64,000 bases of DNA from Episyrphus balteatus (lineage: Eukaryota; Arthropoda; Insecta; Diptera; Syrphidae), in contig NC_079136.1 in the NCBI RefSeq assembly GCF_945859705.1, positions 46,659,181 to 46,723,180 on the forward strand, in the 5' to 3' direction. The notes beneath the pieces are model-generated. The model was not told the DNA's origin and made no database searches. It saw nothing but the letters and a program-made list of their open reading frames with translations. Shown here piece after piece: positions 48,304 to 60,320 of this stretch (its first letter is position 1; the number at the start of each line of letters is the position of its first letter). A program made the translations under genes and the position numbers.

Positions 48304-50185
48304 TCATTTTGCATGTAGTTTCTCCTCGATCTGCTGCAAACTTAATCCTTTTGTCTCAAACATAACAAAAATGACAAACAATAATGCCACAATACACAAT
48401 GATCCAAATATCCAAAAAGCATAATATGGTCCCAAAGCATTTAACTCCGGAAACCAACGTGTTACCACAAAACCCGTTATAAAAGCACAAACACACGCTA
48501 TCGATGTGCCAATTGGTTTGATGTTCAAAGGAAAAATTTCCCCTAATACTGCCCAAGGAAGAGGTCCAAATCCAAAAGAATACAAAACATTGAATGCAAT
48601 CAATGCAGGAACTGGAAGCCATTCAATACCAGTTGCATCGCCAAATGCTTGAATATAAAAGAACGTTCCCAATGCTACCAATGACACACACATGCCACAC
48701 GCTGAAATAAGAAGAACTATTTTTCGACCACTTCGGTCCACCACAAATGGAGTGATCAAGTTGGAAAATAATTGAACCACACCAAGTATAATTGTTGCAA
48801 TAGCCGGATCTAAAGTTGACTTGGCACTGCTAAATATCGATTGACTATTAAAAGTGACAACTGAGGTACCAGTTAACTGTTGCAGTGTCAAAAGACCACA
48901 ACAAATAAACAGAGCCTTTCGGTAGCCTCTGTTGCAAATGACATCAGTTAGTTTTCCTTTTCGGGACTTTGCTTCGTCAACGTTTTTTTGAACTTTTGTC
49001 ATTTCAGCTTCGACTTGAGAAGCTTTTTGTCCGCGAAGAAATTGCAAGGATTTTATTCCTTCCGGTCTTTGGTTTCTGGCTGCGTAAAAATATGGACTCT
49101 CTGGCATGAAAGGAAATATGACGAGGAACAATATGGGAATTGCTATACAAAACCACTGCAGAGCTATGTAACTTACATAGGGACCGATACAGTAAACGTA
49201 GAGAATTCCACCTTTTAAATTGAAAAATAGAAAATTAATTTGCATTTATTGTATAATTGAAACTTATATTGTGTCCTTACCAAGCAAATTAAGTGCCATT
49301 AAAGAACCAAGAGCTCCTCGAACATCATCTGTGGCTATTTCTCCAACATATAAAGGAAGAGTAGCAACACAAAGTCCTGCTCCAAAGCCCTTAATGGATT
49401 AAATAGTAAAATAAATTAAAAAAAAAAAACATGTCGTGACGAACAAATTTGATGTTTACCTGCATCAAACGGCCCAAATAGATAAACCAAACTTCAGTTG
49501 CAACCATCATTAAAATAAACGAAGCTGTGAAAAACATTGAACCCACAAGAAGAGTCCATTTTCTTCCGATTAAACCTCCTAAAGGTCCACCAATAATGCA
49601 TGCTTAAAAATAATAAAATGGTTTAATTGAAGCAGATATCTGGCGCCCAACGTGGAAATCTTCAATTTGATAAAACAAATTTTTAGTTGAAAAATAAAAC
49701 TGTCTTGATGGAATTCTATCTTGCTTTGAGACTTTGACAGCTTTCTTTTATAGCAACAGAGCTTTATTAAAATATATTGTACTCGCGGGTACTCGACATT
49801 TTGTATTTGACTCATCAGTTCAAAATTAATTTTAGAATGAAAATCATAATTAATTTTATGTTTTCTTTTAATTCATACATCAACTTACTACTTAAAGATC
49901 CCAGAGTAATGATTGAAGTTATCCAACCTTCTTCTTCTTTGGTTATTGGAAATTTTAATGGACTGTCTTCAGTGTGAGTATTTAATTTGGGAACAATTGG
50001 CGATGACCATCCAAGACATGTTCCAAATGCCACATTTACTAAATTTGCTTAAAAAAAAACCGAAATAATTATAAATGAAACAAAAAAATAATTTAAAATG
50101 TAACAATGACTTGAATAATATATGTAATTGGAGATATACCATTTAATGCAGTTAAAATAACTCGATGTTTTTTATAAGGCTCCAT
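48304..50185 (-). CDS. Gene D: divergent MFS sugar transporter, Tret1-like, 454 aa
   Basis: Minus-strand exons: 50185-50140, 50047-49889, 49602-49460, 49389-49281 and 49211-48304, all GT-AG, 1365 nt in frame. It starts at MEPYKKHRVIL, so it lacks the roughly 25-residue N-terminal extension of B and C. Motifs: GGPLGGLIGRKW in loop 2-3 (Asp replaced by Gly), PESP (189-192), a second GRK after TM8, GFGPLPW, and FETKG. In TM7 the motif reads QQLTGTS, so the Asn that contacts sugar in GLUT-type carriers is Ser269. It is the only gene of the five on this strand. Two GATA-like motifs (CTTATCAG at 50362, CTATCAG at 50370) lie about 180 bp upstream. Most likely a working membrane carrier with altered substrate range. 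Confidence 0.93.
49641..49655 (-). repeat. GGGCGCC box in intron 2 of gene D
   Basis: On the sense strand it reads CCACGTTGGGCGCCA, ending about 39 nt before exon 3. The position matches that of the last box in gene B (about 60 nt before exon 3). All 15 bases equal the remembered 3' end of tRNA-Lys with CCA; the plus strand reads like a retroelement tRNA-Lys primer-binding site, but no LTR is next to it. Confidence 0.75.
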
Positions 50186-53100
50186 TTTCAACAATAAAAC
50201 TTCAGACAACACTTTTAAATTAATTTGTAATCAAGAATACCATTTTTGTATTTAATTTTAATTAATTTTTATTTCTTTATTCGTAAATAGCTTGCATTTT
50301 AGCTGACATTCTAAACTGTCTGCAGTTGAAATAGTAAGTGTAAATTAAAGAGAAGCAATCCCTTATCAGCTATCAGAAGTGTTCACAAATATTGAAAATG
50401 TTATGCACACACTCCTGCACTTTACTATTACAAAAGTACTGGTTACTTTCAATCTTTTTCCATCAATTGGTTAATGTTCAAGTCGTCATTGAAAAGCAAT
50501 TTGTTTATTTGTTAAGTGTTGGTACACAATGATTTTTTTTACAGTTAAACATCACGTTACAAAAACAAAAACTGAATATTAATCGATGGGTATGGTGCAT
50601 CCTTCAAATCCGACTTTACTTACATACATACATAGTTTGATATGAAAAGTGTTTAAGTAGATAGCTACATTTTCAACTTTTTTTTAGATGCTGAATTTTT
50701 CGGGAATTCCTTTGAAATCTGAGATTGTTGCAAATCTTCTTCTTTTTTATTGATTACGACCTCCGAAAAACTAACTAATATTTTTTTATTTTCAAAAATG
50801 CTAGAACACTGGTATTATTATATTTTGGAAAAAAATGAATTCAGTTTGGAAAATGGCATTAGTCAACACTATTTTTACAAAATAAAAAAAAAAAAATATT
50901 TAATTTAGTTTGAATAATAGAGAAACGGCCTTTATAATAAACTTAATTAATAAATAAAATTCATCTCTAAAAATAACACTTAACTAGTGTTATTTTTATA
51001 AAAGACAAAAAGGCATATCATAAAATTATTTACTATATTACAAGTAACTTCATTTTATACACTTCACAGCACCATACTTTGATCCTGTTGAGTGCCCACT
51101 TTCATTTCCGCTAAAATGATGAAATTTCACATATGTACATATTTATTACACAAAACACATATGCAAAAAAAATTTTAAGTTGGGAAGAACGAAAATGTAA
51201 AAAACAATAAATTGGACCACCCTTATAGTTTTTGTTTCCAAGTTGTATTATACTTTTTATTTGTTTTAATAAAATAAACAATTACACAATTATTTTTATT
51301 TAAATATTTATTTATTTTTAATTTTAATTTAAAATTTTACAACTTTTTATTTTGTAACGACGCACGACGCGTCAAAATAAAAAGTTGTTAAATTTAAAAT
51401 TAAAACTTAAAATAAATAAATGTTTAAATAAAAATATTTGTGTAATTGTTTATTTCATTTCATTAAGGGCCAATTTTTTAATAGTCAGTTAAACAGTCAG
51501 TTAGTACTTATTCCCCTGATAGAGAAAAAAACATTTTTTCAATAGGCAGATATAGCTTATTCCTAGGAATAAAACTATCTGCTTCTTTCAGAGACGAATA
51601 AAAATTATTCTAAGGAATAATTTCAACAAAAATGTTATGTCCATTGTTAAAGCTGCTTTTAAAGAATTTTGACAAAAAATACAAACTAACACAAGAAAAC
51701 AAAAACAATCATGAATAAAAATGACGTTTAATTGTTAATATTTTTGAATTTGAAATTTTTTTTTAGTTATTCTGTAGAATAAATTAAAAACAAATAAAAA
51801 AATAATAAAACAAAAAAAAAAAATCCAGGACTTTCTTTATTGTTTCTTCAAGTCTAAGGTGTGAAAATACAAATTAACCACCTTACACCTTCCCTTTTTC
51901 CCCATTCAATTTTTCAAATCCATTTTTTTAGACTCCTTCAGATGACATTTTATGTGTAATATTTGACGCTCTTTAATTAGTATTTAAGAAGGTTAAGGGC
52001 AGGAAAGTTCACGAAGTCCGGTTATTTGTTTTAAGTGTTAACATTATAGATATCAAAACATCAATCTTTAAATGCAATATTTTTATGTAGTTTGAAGGAT
52101 TTAATTTATCAAGGTTTCAACTAATAAATAAATATTTTTTCCTGAAAAAAAAAAAACAACGATGACAAAAATTGTCTTGTAATCTTTGTTGGTTATAATT
52201 ATAATTTTTGCAAGAAAAAAAGTCAATATGAGCCACTGTATAGAGAGGAAATGAAATGATGTTTTTTTTGGAGATTGCATGCAACAGCTTTATCAAAACA
52301 ATCGTAGTCAATAAGTGTGGTTTTTTGGCAAAGCTAAAGCTTTCAGTTTAATAACACAAACCATGTTTTCTTATTTCTCAAAAATTGATAACTACTTGGT
52401 TTGCTATCTTTCAAATCTATATCTATCAAATGAATTAAAGAATCATCCTAATAAAATTGATAATGCGTAATGGGTTTAACTTGTTTTCCATCAGTAAATT
52501 TTAATCTTATGACTTAAAAATGAGTTTGTGTCTATTCAAGGATAAGTAAATTTGACAAGTCACAAACGAAGAAGAGTAAAATAACTAAAGTTTTAGGTAG
52601 ATATAGATCGGAATCTTTAAACAGAAATTTGTGCTTTATTGTCTTTAAAACATAGGCCGACGTACGACCTTTATTGATTTGATAATTATCGCTTTAGATA
52701 TCATTTTTATTCAATTAATATTTTTCGTATTAAATCTGCTGAGTTGTGAATTAACGTCAGGAGCGAATTTACACAAACAATTTTTTTTTTTTGAACGTAA
52801 ACTTTTTTAATAAATAATTTTTTAAAATATTTTTTCCATCAAATGTAAATGGATACCTAGAAAGTAAAATTTTGGAAAAATATTCCAACTATACTATTTC
52901 GTGGGAAGAAATGAAATAAAATAATCGAATCCCTTGCCAACGAAGTGGAACGAACTTTGGGGCCTTTATATTTCTCAGTCCGCCCCTGGTGTAAGTTAAA
53001 TGGACAGAATAAACCAAAATTTTTATTATTAAATTGTTTGGTTTGAAATGGAATCATGACAGTCGAATATTTCAGTTCATGAACCAAACTTCGGTATAAA

Positions 53101-53506
53101 TCAAATAGAAAAAATTTAATAAATTGAAGTCAAAACGAAAAACTTAAAGTACTATCTGCGGAAACTGAAATAGTTAATTATAGTTAGAGGAAACCCGATT
53201 ACGCGTTTAGGCCAGCTGGAGCTATAAAGATTGGTTAAACGACGAGATTGATTGTTTTTCTATGATTTACGATCTGATAAGATTATAGGCTCTTCTTGCA
53301 AATCATTTTTAAGTTTTCTGTTCACGCGTCAGATCTACCTTAACCGTCGTCGTTAGTATAGTTAAAAGACAACAATGTATTCAATTTCATAGCTTGTTTC
53401 TACTAATTCATAAATTGGCCAGTTCTTTATCGCCCGAGTCATAAAAAAGGCTCATTTTATCAAAAGTGAGGTAAATCGATCATGCACACCTAGAATTTGG
53501 CGCACC
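50186..53506. other. Intergenic between divergent genes D and E, no gene seen
   Basis: This 3.3-kb region should contain the promoters of D (minus) and E (plus), since the two genes are divergently oriented. Apart from the hairpin at 51268-51460 it is AT-rich and featureless. A CAGTCCGCCCCTG end at about 52977-52989 looks like a hAT right terminus whose partner I could not confirm. Confidence 0.45.
51268..51460. repeat. Near-perfect hairpin, about 90-bp arms
   Basis: The left arm runs from TAAACAATTACACAA through ACAACTTTTTATTTTG; the right arm is its mirror, CAAAATAAAAAGTTGT through TTGTGTAATTGTTTA. The loop is short, TAACGACGCACGACGCGT, and GC-rich against very AT-rich arms. Probably a palindromic MITE; termini and target duplication are not resolved. 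Confidence 0.8.
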
Positions 53507-53588
53507 TATAAATAATAAGACCAGACCAGACTGATTCTAGGAGCAACGGTCAGAATAAAGGCTGAAATTAAGAAATTGTGAAGAATAA
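53507..53588 (+). promoter_or_regulatory. Possible core promoter and first exon of gene E
   Basis: TATAAATA at 53507-53514 lies in a slightly more GC-rich stretch, with a TCAGA initiator-like motif at 53549. A GTATGT donor at 53589 could pair with the TTCTATTAG acceptor ending at 53844, placing the start codon 30 nt into the next exon. Inferred from motifs only. Confidence 0.35.
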
Positions 53589-53873
53589 GTATGTGTTCTC
53601 AAGACATGAATGAATTTTCGAAAAAGTGCAAGTGGCCAGTTGATAAATTTTTTGATTAATGTAGTTCTATTTGATAATACAAAAAATTAAAACTCATCGC
53701 CTCGTATTGTTTGTAAATAGATAGATCATTTTTCTATTAATTTCGAATCTTGTCGGCGATCTGTTCTAAAATTCTTATCTCAGTAAATCAGTTGATTCAT
53801 CGTTAAAACAATTAATATAAATTAAAAAATAATTTTTCTATTAGCGTTTTAAAGATAAATAAGATAATCTAGA

Positions 53874-56800
53874 ATGGATCCTGTGAAGAAGTATCGACTT
53901 TATCTTGTAACGTTTTGTGGTAAAGATACTTTAAACTTAATCAATTTGGAAAAATTTTCAATAATTTAATGATTTTAGCTACTTTGGCAAGTTTTTCTGT
54001 TGGAGTTTACATTGGATGGACTTCACCTGTGGTACCAAAACTGCGAGAACAAACTGAAGATAGTCCATTAGATTATGGTATTACAACAGTGCAAGAAGGA
54101 TGGATTGGTTCTTTGACAGCAGTTGGTGCTTTCTTTGGTGAGTAAGGCCATTTATATTTTTATATTATTTATGGCTCGCTAAGAAGAACAGAAATCAATG
54201 AATTCACTGGTCTACAAAATTTAATTTTTTTTTTTGGTGCCGACACTATGATATACTTTTCTATAAGTTTTTGATGTGCTGAACTCGAATCTGAAATCAG
54301 AAATATCCTATCAGCTCCGGTTTTTGAAATATTACCGTTAGAATGTTCGAAAAAATCGTTTTTTGACTTTTTTGGAGTTAACAAGAACTTCCCCACATGA
54401 ACCAAAATATACTTTTCTGAAGGTTTTGGGTGTGTTAAAATCGAATCTGAAGTCAAAAATATTCTATCAGCTCCCATTTTGGAAATATTGCCGTTAGAAA
54501 ATGCAAAAAGAAAAACGTTTTTTTACCACTTTTGATGTTATGCCTTAATTTAAAGAATTTTTTAAAAATATAATTCATAACGGTTTCTATAAGAACTATT
54601 TTTTTCTTATTTCAAGACCTGTTTAAATCTTTGCAATATCTTTTTTACTGCCGGAGATATCTTAAAATGAAGGTGTGTTTTTATCAAGAAGGAGATGAAA
54701 ACGTGATATCTGTTTGATACATTACAATAACCCAAAAAACTGACGATATCTCGAACAATAAAAAAGATATCGAAAAGATTTAAAAAGATCTTGAAAGATG
54801 GAATATAGTTCTTATAGAAACCGTATAATTGATATTTAAAAAAAAAAATGTCTTCACATAAAAGCATAACCTCAAAAGTTGTTTTTTTACATCTTCTTAC
54901 GGTAATATTTAAAAAACGGGAGCTGATAGGATATCTCTGACTTCAGATTCGAACTCAGCACACCGAAAACCTATAGAAAAGTATATCATAGTCTCGGCAC
55001 CAAAAACCTTGTAGACCTGTGTTATGAGTACAGTTTACAATTTGACTTTTGACTTCTAGTGTTTTTTTTTTTTTGAGTTAAGAATATGGATTGTGTTCCA
55101 AGTATGTATGTGCAACTAGAACAATAAACTTTTTACCAAGCTTTTAACATCGTTTTAGGTTTTTAACACGTTAGAAAACTGATTAGGTTTGAATTAAATA
55201 TCGAAAACAATATTTTTTGGTTTAAATAATTTTTTTTATGTGAGTTTAGCCTAAAAACTCTCAAATTACAGTGTCACGCAATATTATTGTGAGACTATTT
55301 AAAAACTTTTGTAGTGAAAAAAATCTTAGCTACTAGTTATCGCTTTTCCTTTAAATTTAAGTTTTTGAAATAATTCTAAACTGGGTTTTTTGTCCTGTAT
55401 TATGGCAGAACCTGGCATGATCAATTCATCAATTCACCATTTTGAAATATCTAAAAGTGGGTCATATCATAACACAATGATCATTTCAAAACTAGAAGAA
55501 TTTGCATTAACATCTAAGATTTTCCAAAAAAAAATACACATACACCCCAGTGACCAAAACAATTATACGGTTGGTTGTTCAATTCGTTGACTATATTATT
55601 TGTTCAAAAGCCAGCTTTTTAGTGTGGTATAGATATTGCCTGAAAATTAATACTTGATTTTTTTTGATAAAAATCGTAAGAGACGTTTTTCAGAAAATTT
55701 AACCTTTCAAAAATATGACAGGTACCGTTGTTTTTGGTAAAAAACAATAATTCCAAAAATCCCTCTGTACAAGATCTAAAAACTGTTACATACCAAGTGG
55801 ATCGGACCATCCGTTTAGACTTTAGCGCCTTAAACAGACCGACAGACATCCTGACGGAATGAAATACAGACGGACTTTCGTGTTCCACTTTTTTCTCATT
55901 CTCTATCATCATAAAAATATGTTATTTACAATTAAATTTTCTGCATTGAAAAAAAAAAAAAAATAAAATGCACGACAAAAAGGCAAATTCCACAACATCC
56001 TATCCCTGGTTATTACAATTAAATTTTCTGCATTGAACAAAAAAAAAAAAAAAAAATCAAATGCACGACTGGGGTCGCACGTACTTCCTCTTGCAGTTCA
56101 AAGCACTTTTATGTTAGTTTACTTGTAGATTTTAAGATTTATAAATTTAAAGTAAATTTTTTGATGTTCGGGAAGAGCCGACATTTAATGAAAAATTTTG
56201 TTAAAAAATGAAAAAAAAAGTATTTTTTTATTTGACTTTTTTTTGAAAAAAATAAAAATGCAGTTTTATTGCAAATGCTTTGAATATTATGTCTGCAAAG
56301 TTTAATCAAAATCCTTAGAGCCGTTTTCGAGATATTTGGTTTGAATTGAAAAATTTGTATGGGAGGTACACTTTCTAAGAGAGATATAAAAAAACAAAAA
56401 AAAAAAAAACTTTCAGAATTCCATAAAAATCATCTGTACCAAATTTGAAGAAAATACGTCCACCTGTTTAGGCTGTGCACAACCGCACAGACGCACGGAC
56501 GGAATTGCGAGACCCACTTTTTTGAAATTCTCCATCATCGTAATGTTGGTTTTGGTTAAAACTTCAAATTTTTTTTTTCGACACGAAACCAATACTTGCC
56601 GTATTGAGCAAGTAAAAATAATACAAAATGTGTGCATTTTTTTTTATAATTCGTCGAATTTCTTACAATTTTGGTTATTTGACCATATGTTTAATATTAT
56701 AGTTGAATAGCTAATGTCTGGTTAAAAAGACAACATTGTAAGAAATTCGACAGACTAAAATACTGAAAGACCAACTTAAGGGCTCTCAGAATTTGGTAAC

Positions 56801-58814
56801 TTGTTTATTCAAAATCCTAACGGTTTTTTTTATTAATAACAAAGAAAAATAACAAAAATAATAAAAAATTATTACAATTATTTTTATTTTAAGTGGAGCG
56901 ATTGAATATAATTCAATTTTAAAGTTCAAGTAGAGTTGAGGTCACTGGAACTTTAAAATTGTTTTTTTTTTTTGTTTTTTATTAATATAGATTTTGTTAA
57001 ATTTTTAAAAACCCCCATTTTGAACTATTATAATTTGCTTCATTAATTGGCTTTATTGTTTGCAATTCTGTCACTAAAACATTGCATTGGTCATAAGTTC
57101 GGAACAACATTTTCAAGAAATCCATAAAATTTCAAGAAAGAAAATTGTGAAAATTTTGGAAATTGGGGAAAGATTTAATCAGAATTGGAATGAAATGGAA
57201 CATCGCTTTTGCAAATTCAATTCAAGTGACAAGGTATTGGATTAAGCATGATTAAAACGTTTTTGAAGACAAAGAAGAACATTGCAAGTGTTTTCATTGA
57301 TTTTAACCTTTTGTGTTTCCAATTTAAATCAGTTTCATAAAAATCGCCCTTCCCGCTCTAGATTTTTTTTTGTCTCCACCCAAAGTAAAGTAATGCAAAT
57401 TCACTGTTTGTATTTGAAGCTATAGTTATTTTCTGTAAGAAGTCAAATAAATAATGCAAAAATAATAATAATCAGTTTTTCAAAAATTTATTAAATGTCT
57501 TCTAATTTCATTTGTTTCTTTTGTTCACTTTTTTATAGGAGCCCTAGGAATAGGATACATTGCATTCAAATTTGGTCGAAAGTGGGCAATTTTGTCAACT
57601 TCAATATTTTACATCATTTCATACATTTTGTTGATTGTTGGTAATAATATTTGGTATATTTATGCAGCACGAACACTTCAGGTTCGTTCTTATGTTTTAC
57701 ACCAAAACAACTCTTCTAACTTCAATAGTTTCTGTTTTTTCCAGGGAGTTGGAGGTGGAATTACACATGCCGTGGTTCCAATGTACATTGGTGAAATAGC
57801 AACAAATGATCTTCGTGGTGCATTGGGGTCTATGCTTTTACTTTCTATGAGTTGTAAGTGGTTAATTTTTTTTCTCAAACCTTATCTTATAACTTTTTGT
57901 TTAAAGGTGGATTGGTTTTCGTGTACAGTATTGGACCATACGTTGATTATATGACCTTACAGTGGATTTGCCTTTCGATTCCAATTATTCAATTCTTCCT
58001 AACAATTTTCTTTATACCAGAATCACCGTATTTCTTCGCAATGAAAAACCGAACAAAAAATGGAATTAAATCCCTACGAATTTTACGAGGACAAAGGGAA
58101 AAAACTACCGAAGCCTTGATGAATCAAATTAAAAAAGAAGTCGACACCTCAATGTTGAATAAGGGATCCATTGTGGATGTATTCAAAAACCGCGGTTATA
58201 GAAAAGGCCTATTAATCGGTTGTGGCTGTTTGGTTTTCCAACAACTTTGTGGTACAAAAGCTGTACTTGTCAATAGCCAATCGATTTTTAGCAGTACCAA
58301 TTCGAGTCTTGACCCAGCAATTGCTACCATTATCATTGGACTTGCTCAACTTGTTTCAAATTTTCCAACTCCTTTTATTGTTGAACGGGCTGGACGCAAA
58401 ATCGTTCTAATAATTTCATCAGTTGGCATGTGTTTGGCACATCTGACACTCGGAACATTCTTCTACATTCAAACATTTGGTGATGCATCACAAATTTTAT
58501 GGCTTCCAGTGCCGGCTATGATTGGATTTAATTTGTTCTTCGGGTTTGGATTTGGACCGCTTCCGTGGGCAGTGATGGGTGAAATGTTTCCATCGAATAT
58601 CAAGTCGAGTGCTACTTCGATTGCATGTGGTATTTATTGGATAACCAGTTTTGCTGTGGTACGGTGGTTTCCTGAACTAAATGCCTTGGGACCGTATTAT
58701 GCATTTTGGTTTTTTGGAGGAATGTGTGCATTGGCGACTTTATTTGTACTTTTTGTTGTAATAGAAACAAAGAAAATTAGTTTGCAGAGTATTCAAGAGA
58801 AATTACAAGCATGA
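53874..58814 (+). CDS. Gene E: most divergent MFS sugar transporter, Tret1-like, 454 aa
   Basis: Exons: 53874-53919, 53979-54137, 57539-57681, 57745-57853 and 57907-58814, all GT-AG, 1365 nt in frame. It starts MDPVKKYRLYL, like gene D without the N-terminal extension. PESP is at 190-193 and GFGPLPW is kept. Several family landmarks are changed: loop 2-3 reads GIGYIAFKFGRKW where the others have GPLAD or GPLGG, TM7 reads QQLCGTK with Lys270 in place of the sugar-binding Asn, and the C-terminal ETKG is ETKK. The frame is intact across five exons, so it looks functional, but glucose or trehalose transport cannot be assumed. Intron 2 is 3.4 kb and holds a long palindrome (54205-55021) and other elements. 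Confidence 0.92.
54205..55021. mobile_element. Palindromic element family, copy P4 in gene E intron 2
   Basis: An 817-bp inverted repeat: left end CACTGGTCTACAAAA, right end CTTGTAGACCTGTG. Arms share TTTTGGTGCCGA, CTATGATATACTTTTCTATA, ATCCTATCAGCTCC and, nearer the centre, ACGGTTTCTATAAGAACTAT with GATATC motifs. The left arm contains an extra partial duplication (54400-54500 repeats part of 54240-54360). No coding capacity. Transcribed as part of the intron, it could fold into a long hairpin. Confidence 0.85.
55690..55925 (+). mobile_element. Decayed microsatellite-element fragment
   Basis: CATATGACAGGTACCGTT-like sequence (AATATGACAGGTACCGTTGT), then CGGACCATCCGTTTAGAC, a short GACCGACAGACA run and CGGACTTTCGTGTTCCACTT correspond to the middle of the 560-1688 element. 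Strongly diverged. Confidence 0.5.
56061..56616 (+). mobile_element. TGCACGAC-family element in gene E intron 2
   Basis: It begins ATGCACGACTGGGGTCGCAC, contains AGAGCCGTTTTCGAGATATT and a short CGCACAGACGCACGGACG run, and ends ACTTGCCGTATTGAGCAAGT plus AAAAATA. Same family as 42391-43095 and 2656-3005. Confidence 0.65.
56770..57100 (+). repeat. Dispersed repeat shared with 13180-13360
   Basis: AACTTAAGGGCTCTCAGAAT followed by TTGGTAACTTGTT is found at both sites, and both end in CACTAAAACATT about 150-300 bp later. The copy at 13180 lies inside the hAT element. Class unknown. Confidence 0.6.
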
Positions 58815-58841
58815 GTTATATAATGCAAATGTTTTGTTGTA

Positions 58842-58847
58842 AATAAA
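58842..58847 (+). promoter_or_regulatory. Poly(A) signal of gene E
   Basis: AATAAA 28 bp after the stop codon. Confidence 0.65.
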
Positions 58848-58849
58848 AG

Positions 58850-59796
58850 ACGTGATACAATCCTAAAGGTTAAAGATTTAAAAAGAGAAATAATGTTGTT
58901 TTTCATAAAGTTTGCAGACGTAGCCGAACGCAGAGGCTTTCTAGAATACTTTTTTTTATTCCACTAAGCATTACACTATTTAACGAAAAAATAATTTTTT
59001 TTGGAAACCAAGTGCCCAGAAAGCTCTTAAAAAATGTTTGTTATGTAATACCTATTCGAGATAAGATTTTTCAAAGTTTTTTGTCGTTGTTTTTTCAAGC
59101 ATACTTTGTATTCGGACTAGAATTATTTTTTTTTCTGTGTCACTTCAGATGTGTAAGTGCAATGTTTCAAAACATTTAAAAAAAATCGATTTTTCAAAGG
59201 AATTTTTTGACAAAACAAAGTAAGAAAATTCAAAATTTTTTGAATCCTTGCTGTTTTAAATTCTGTATGTGTAGTACATTACCTGGCAAAGATAAGAAGA
59301 TACTTTTCTTTAAAATCTATGTTATAAAGATATGACCATTTTTGTAACGATCACAATTTTCGACTCTTTTTGTTACTTTTCGTGTTTTTGTCTTTAACTT
59401 GAAAACGAGCCGAATTTTAAAATTTTCATTAAGTAACTTTTTGTAGATAATTAAATTTTTTATTAATATCAATCGCTTAAAAAAATTTTTTAAATTAAAA
59501 TATTGTAAAAAACTTAAGAAAAACTATTCCAAAAAAAGAGAAAAAAAACATTTTTGATGTATTTACTAAATAGTTTGTTTTTATGATTTGACCACTTATA
59601 GATATTGAAAATGTGAAGGAGAAAATGATCACAAAAATTGAAAACGACTAAAATTGAAAAGAATATTGACTTTCGAAAACTGCTGTTTTTGGTCTTTTTG
59701 AACAAATTTTCTTAATCGACTTTGTCAATAAATTAGTCTTTCGATTTTCGATTTGGAAGGAAATACAGTAAAACATCTCCAATTCTAAAAAAATCC
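58850..59796. other. Intergenic, no gene seen
   Basis: AT-rich 3' flank of gene E without supported features. Confidence 0.45.
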
Positions 59797-60320
59797 CCTA
59801 GAAGCATAGCCGTAGCTAGCATTTCATTTCGGGGGGTGTTAGCTCAGACCAAACAAAATTTTTTTTTAGAAATCACAGTACTTTGTATCAACTATATGTA
59901 ACTGCAGTCGATTCTAAATCCCGCTAGATCAAATAGTCATTTGAACTGTGTAGAAGCGAAAAATTTGCCAATATCCTTTTTAAGTATTTTTTAGGAGAGG
60001 AATTCGTAGTTAAAAGTTTAAAAAAGCCCTGCTTACGGTAAACGAATTTAAAATTGGCTGAATATTCAGCGGCATCTCTAGTTTTGTAGGTACAAAGAGT
60101 GATAAGTTGGTTGATATAAATTGCGAGCGTTAGCGAGCAAGAAAATTTTTTTTAAGAAACAAATTTTAACCATTCTAAGGCTTTATAATGGTATATATAT
60201 ATATATATTTTATAGCAGAAAATTGACAGGTACATTCTATCTATTGAGTTGTAAATGAAATTAGCAATACTTAAAAACCAAAATTTAAAATAATCCAAGT
60301 TGTTTCACATGAGCTAATTA

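Noticed and set aside
49600..49700. LTR retrotransposon primer-binding site in gene D intron 2
   Set aside because: The 15-nt match is good, but no LTR end, polypurine tract or coding fragment is adjacent.
52750..52989. hAT element ending CAGTCCGCCCCTG
   Set aside because: A degenerate CAGGAGCG start occurs at about 52758, but the 8-bp flanks do not match, so the element could not be bounded.
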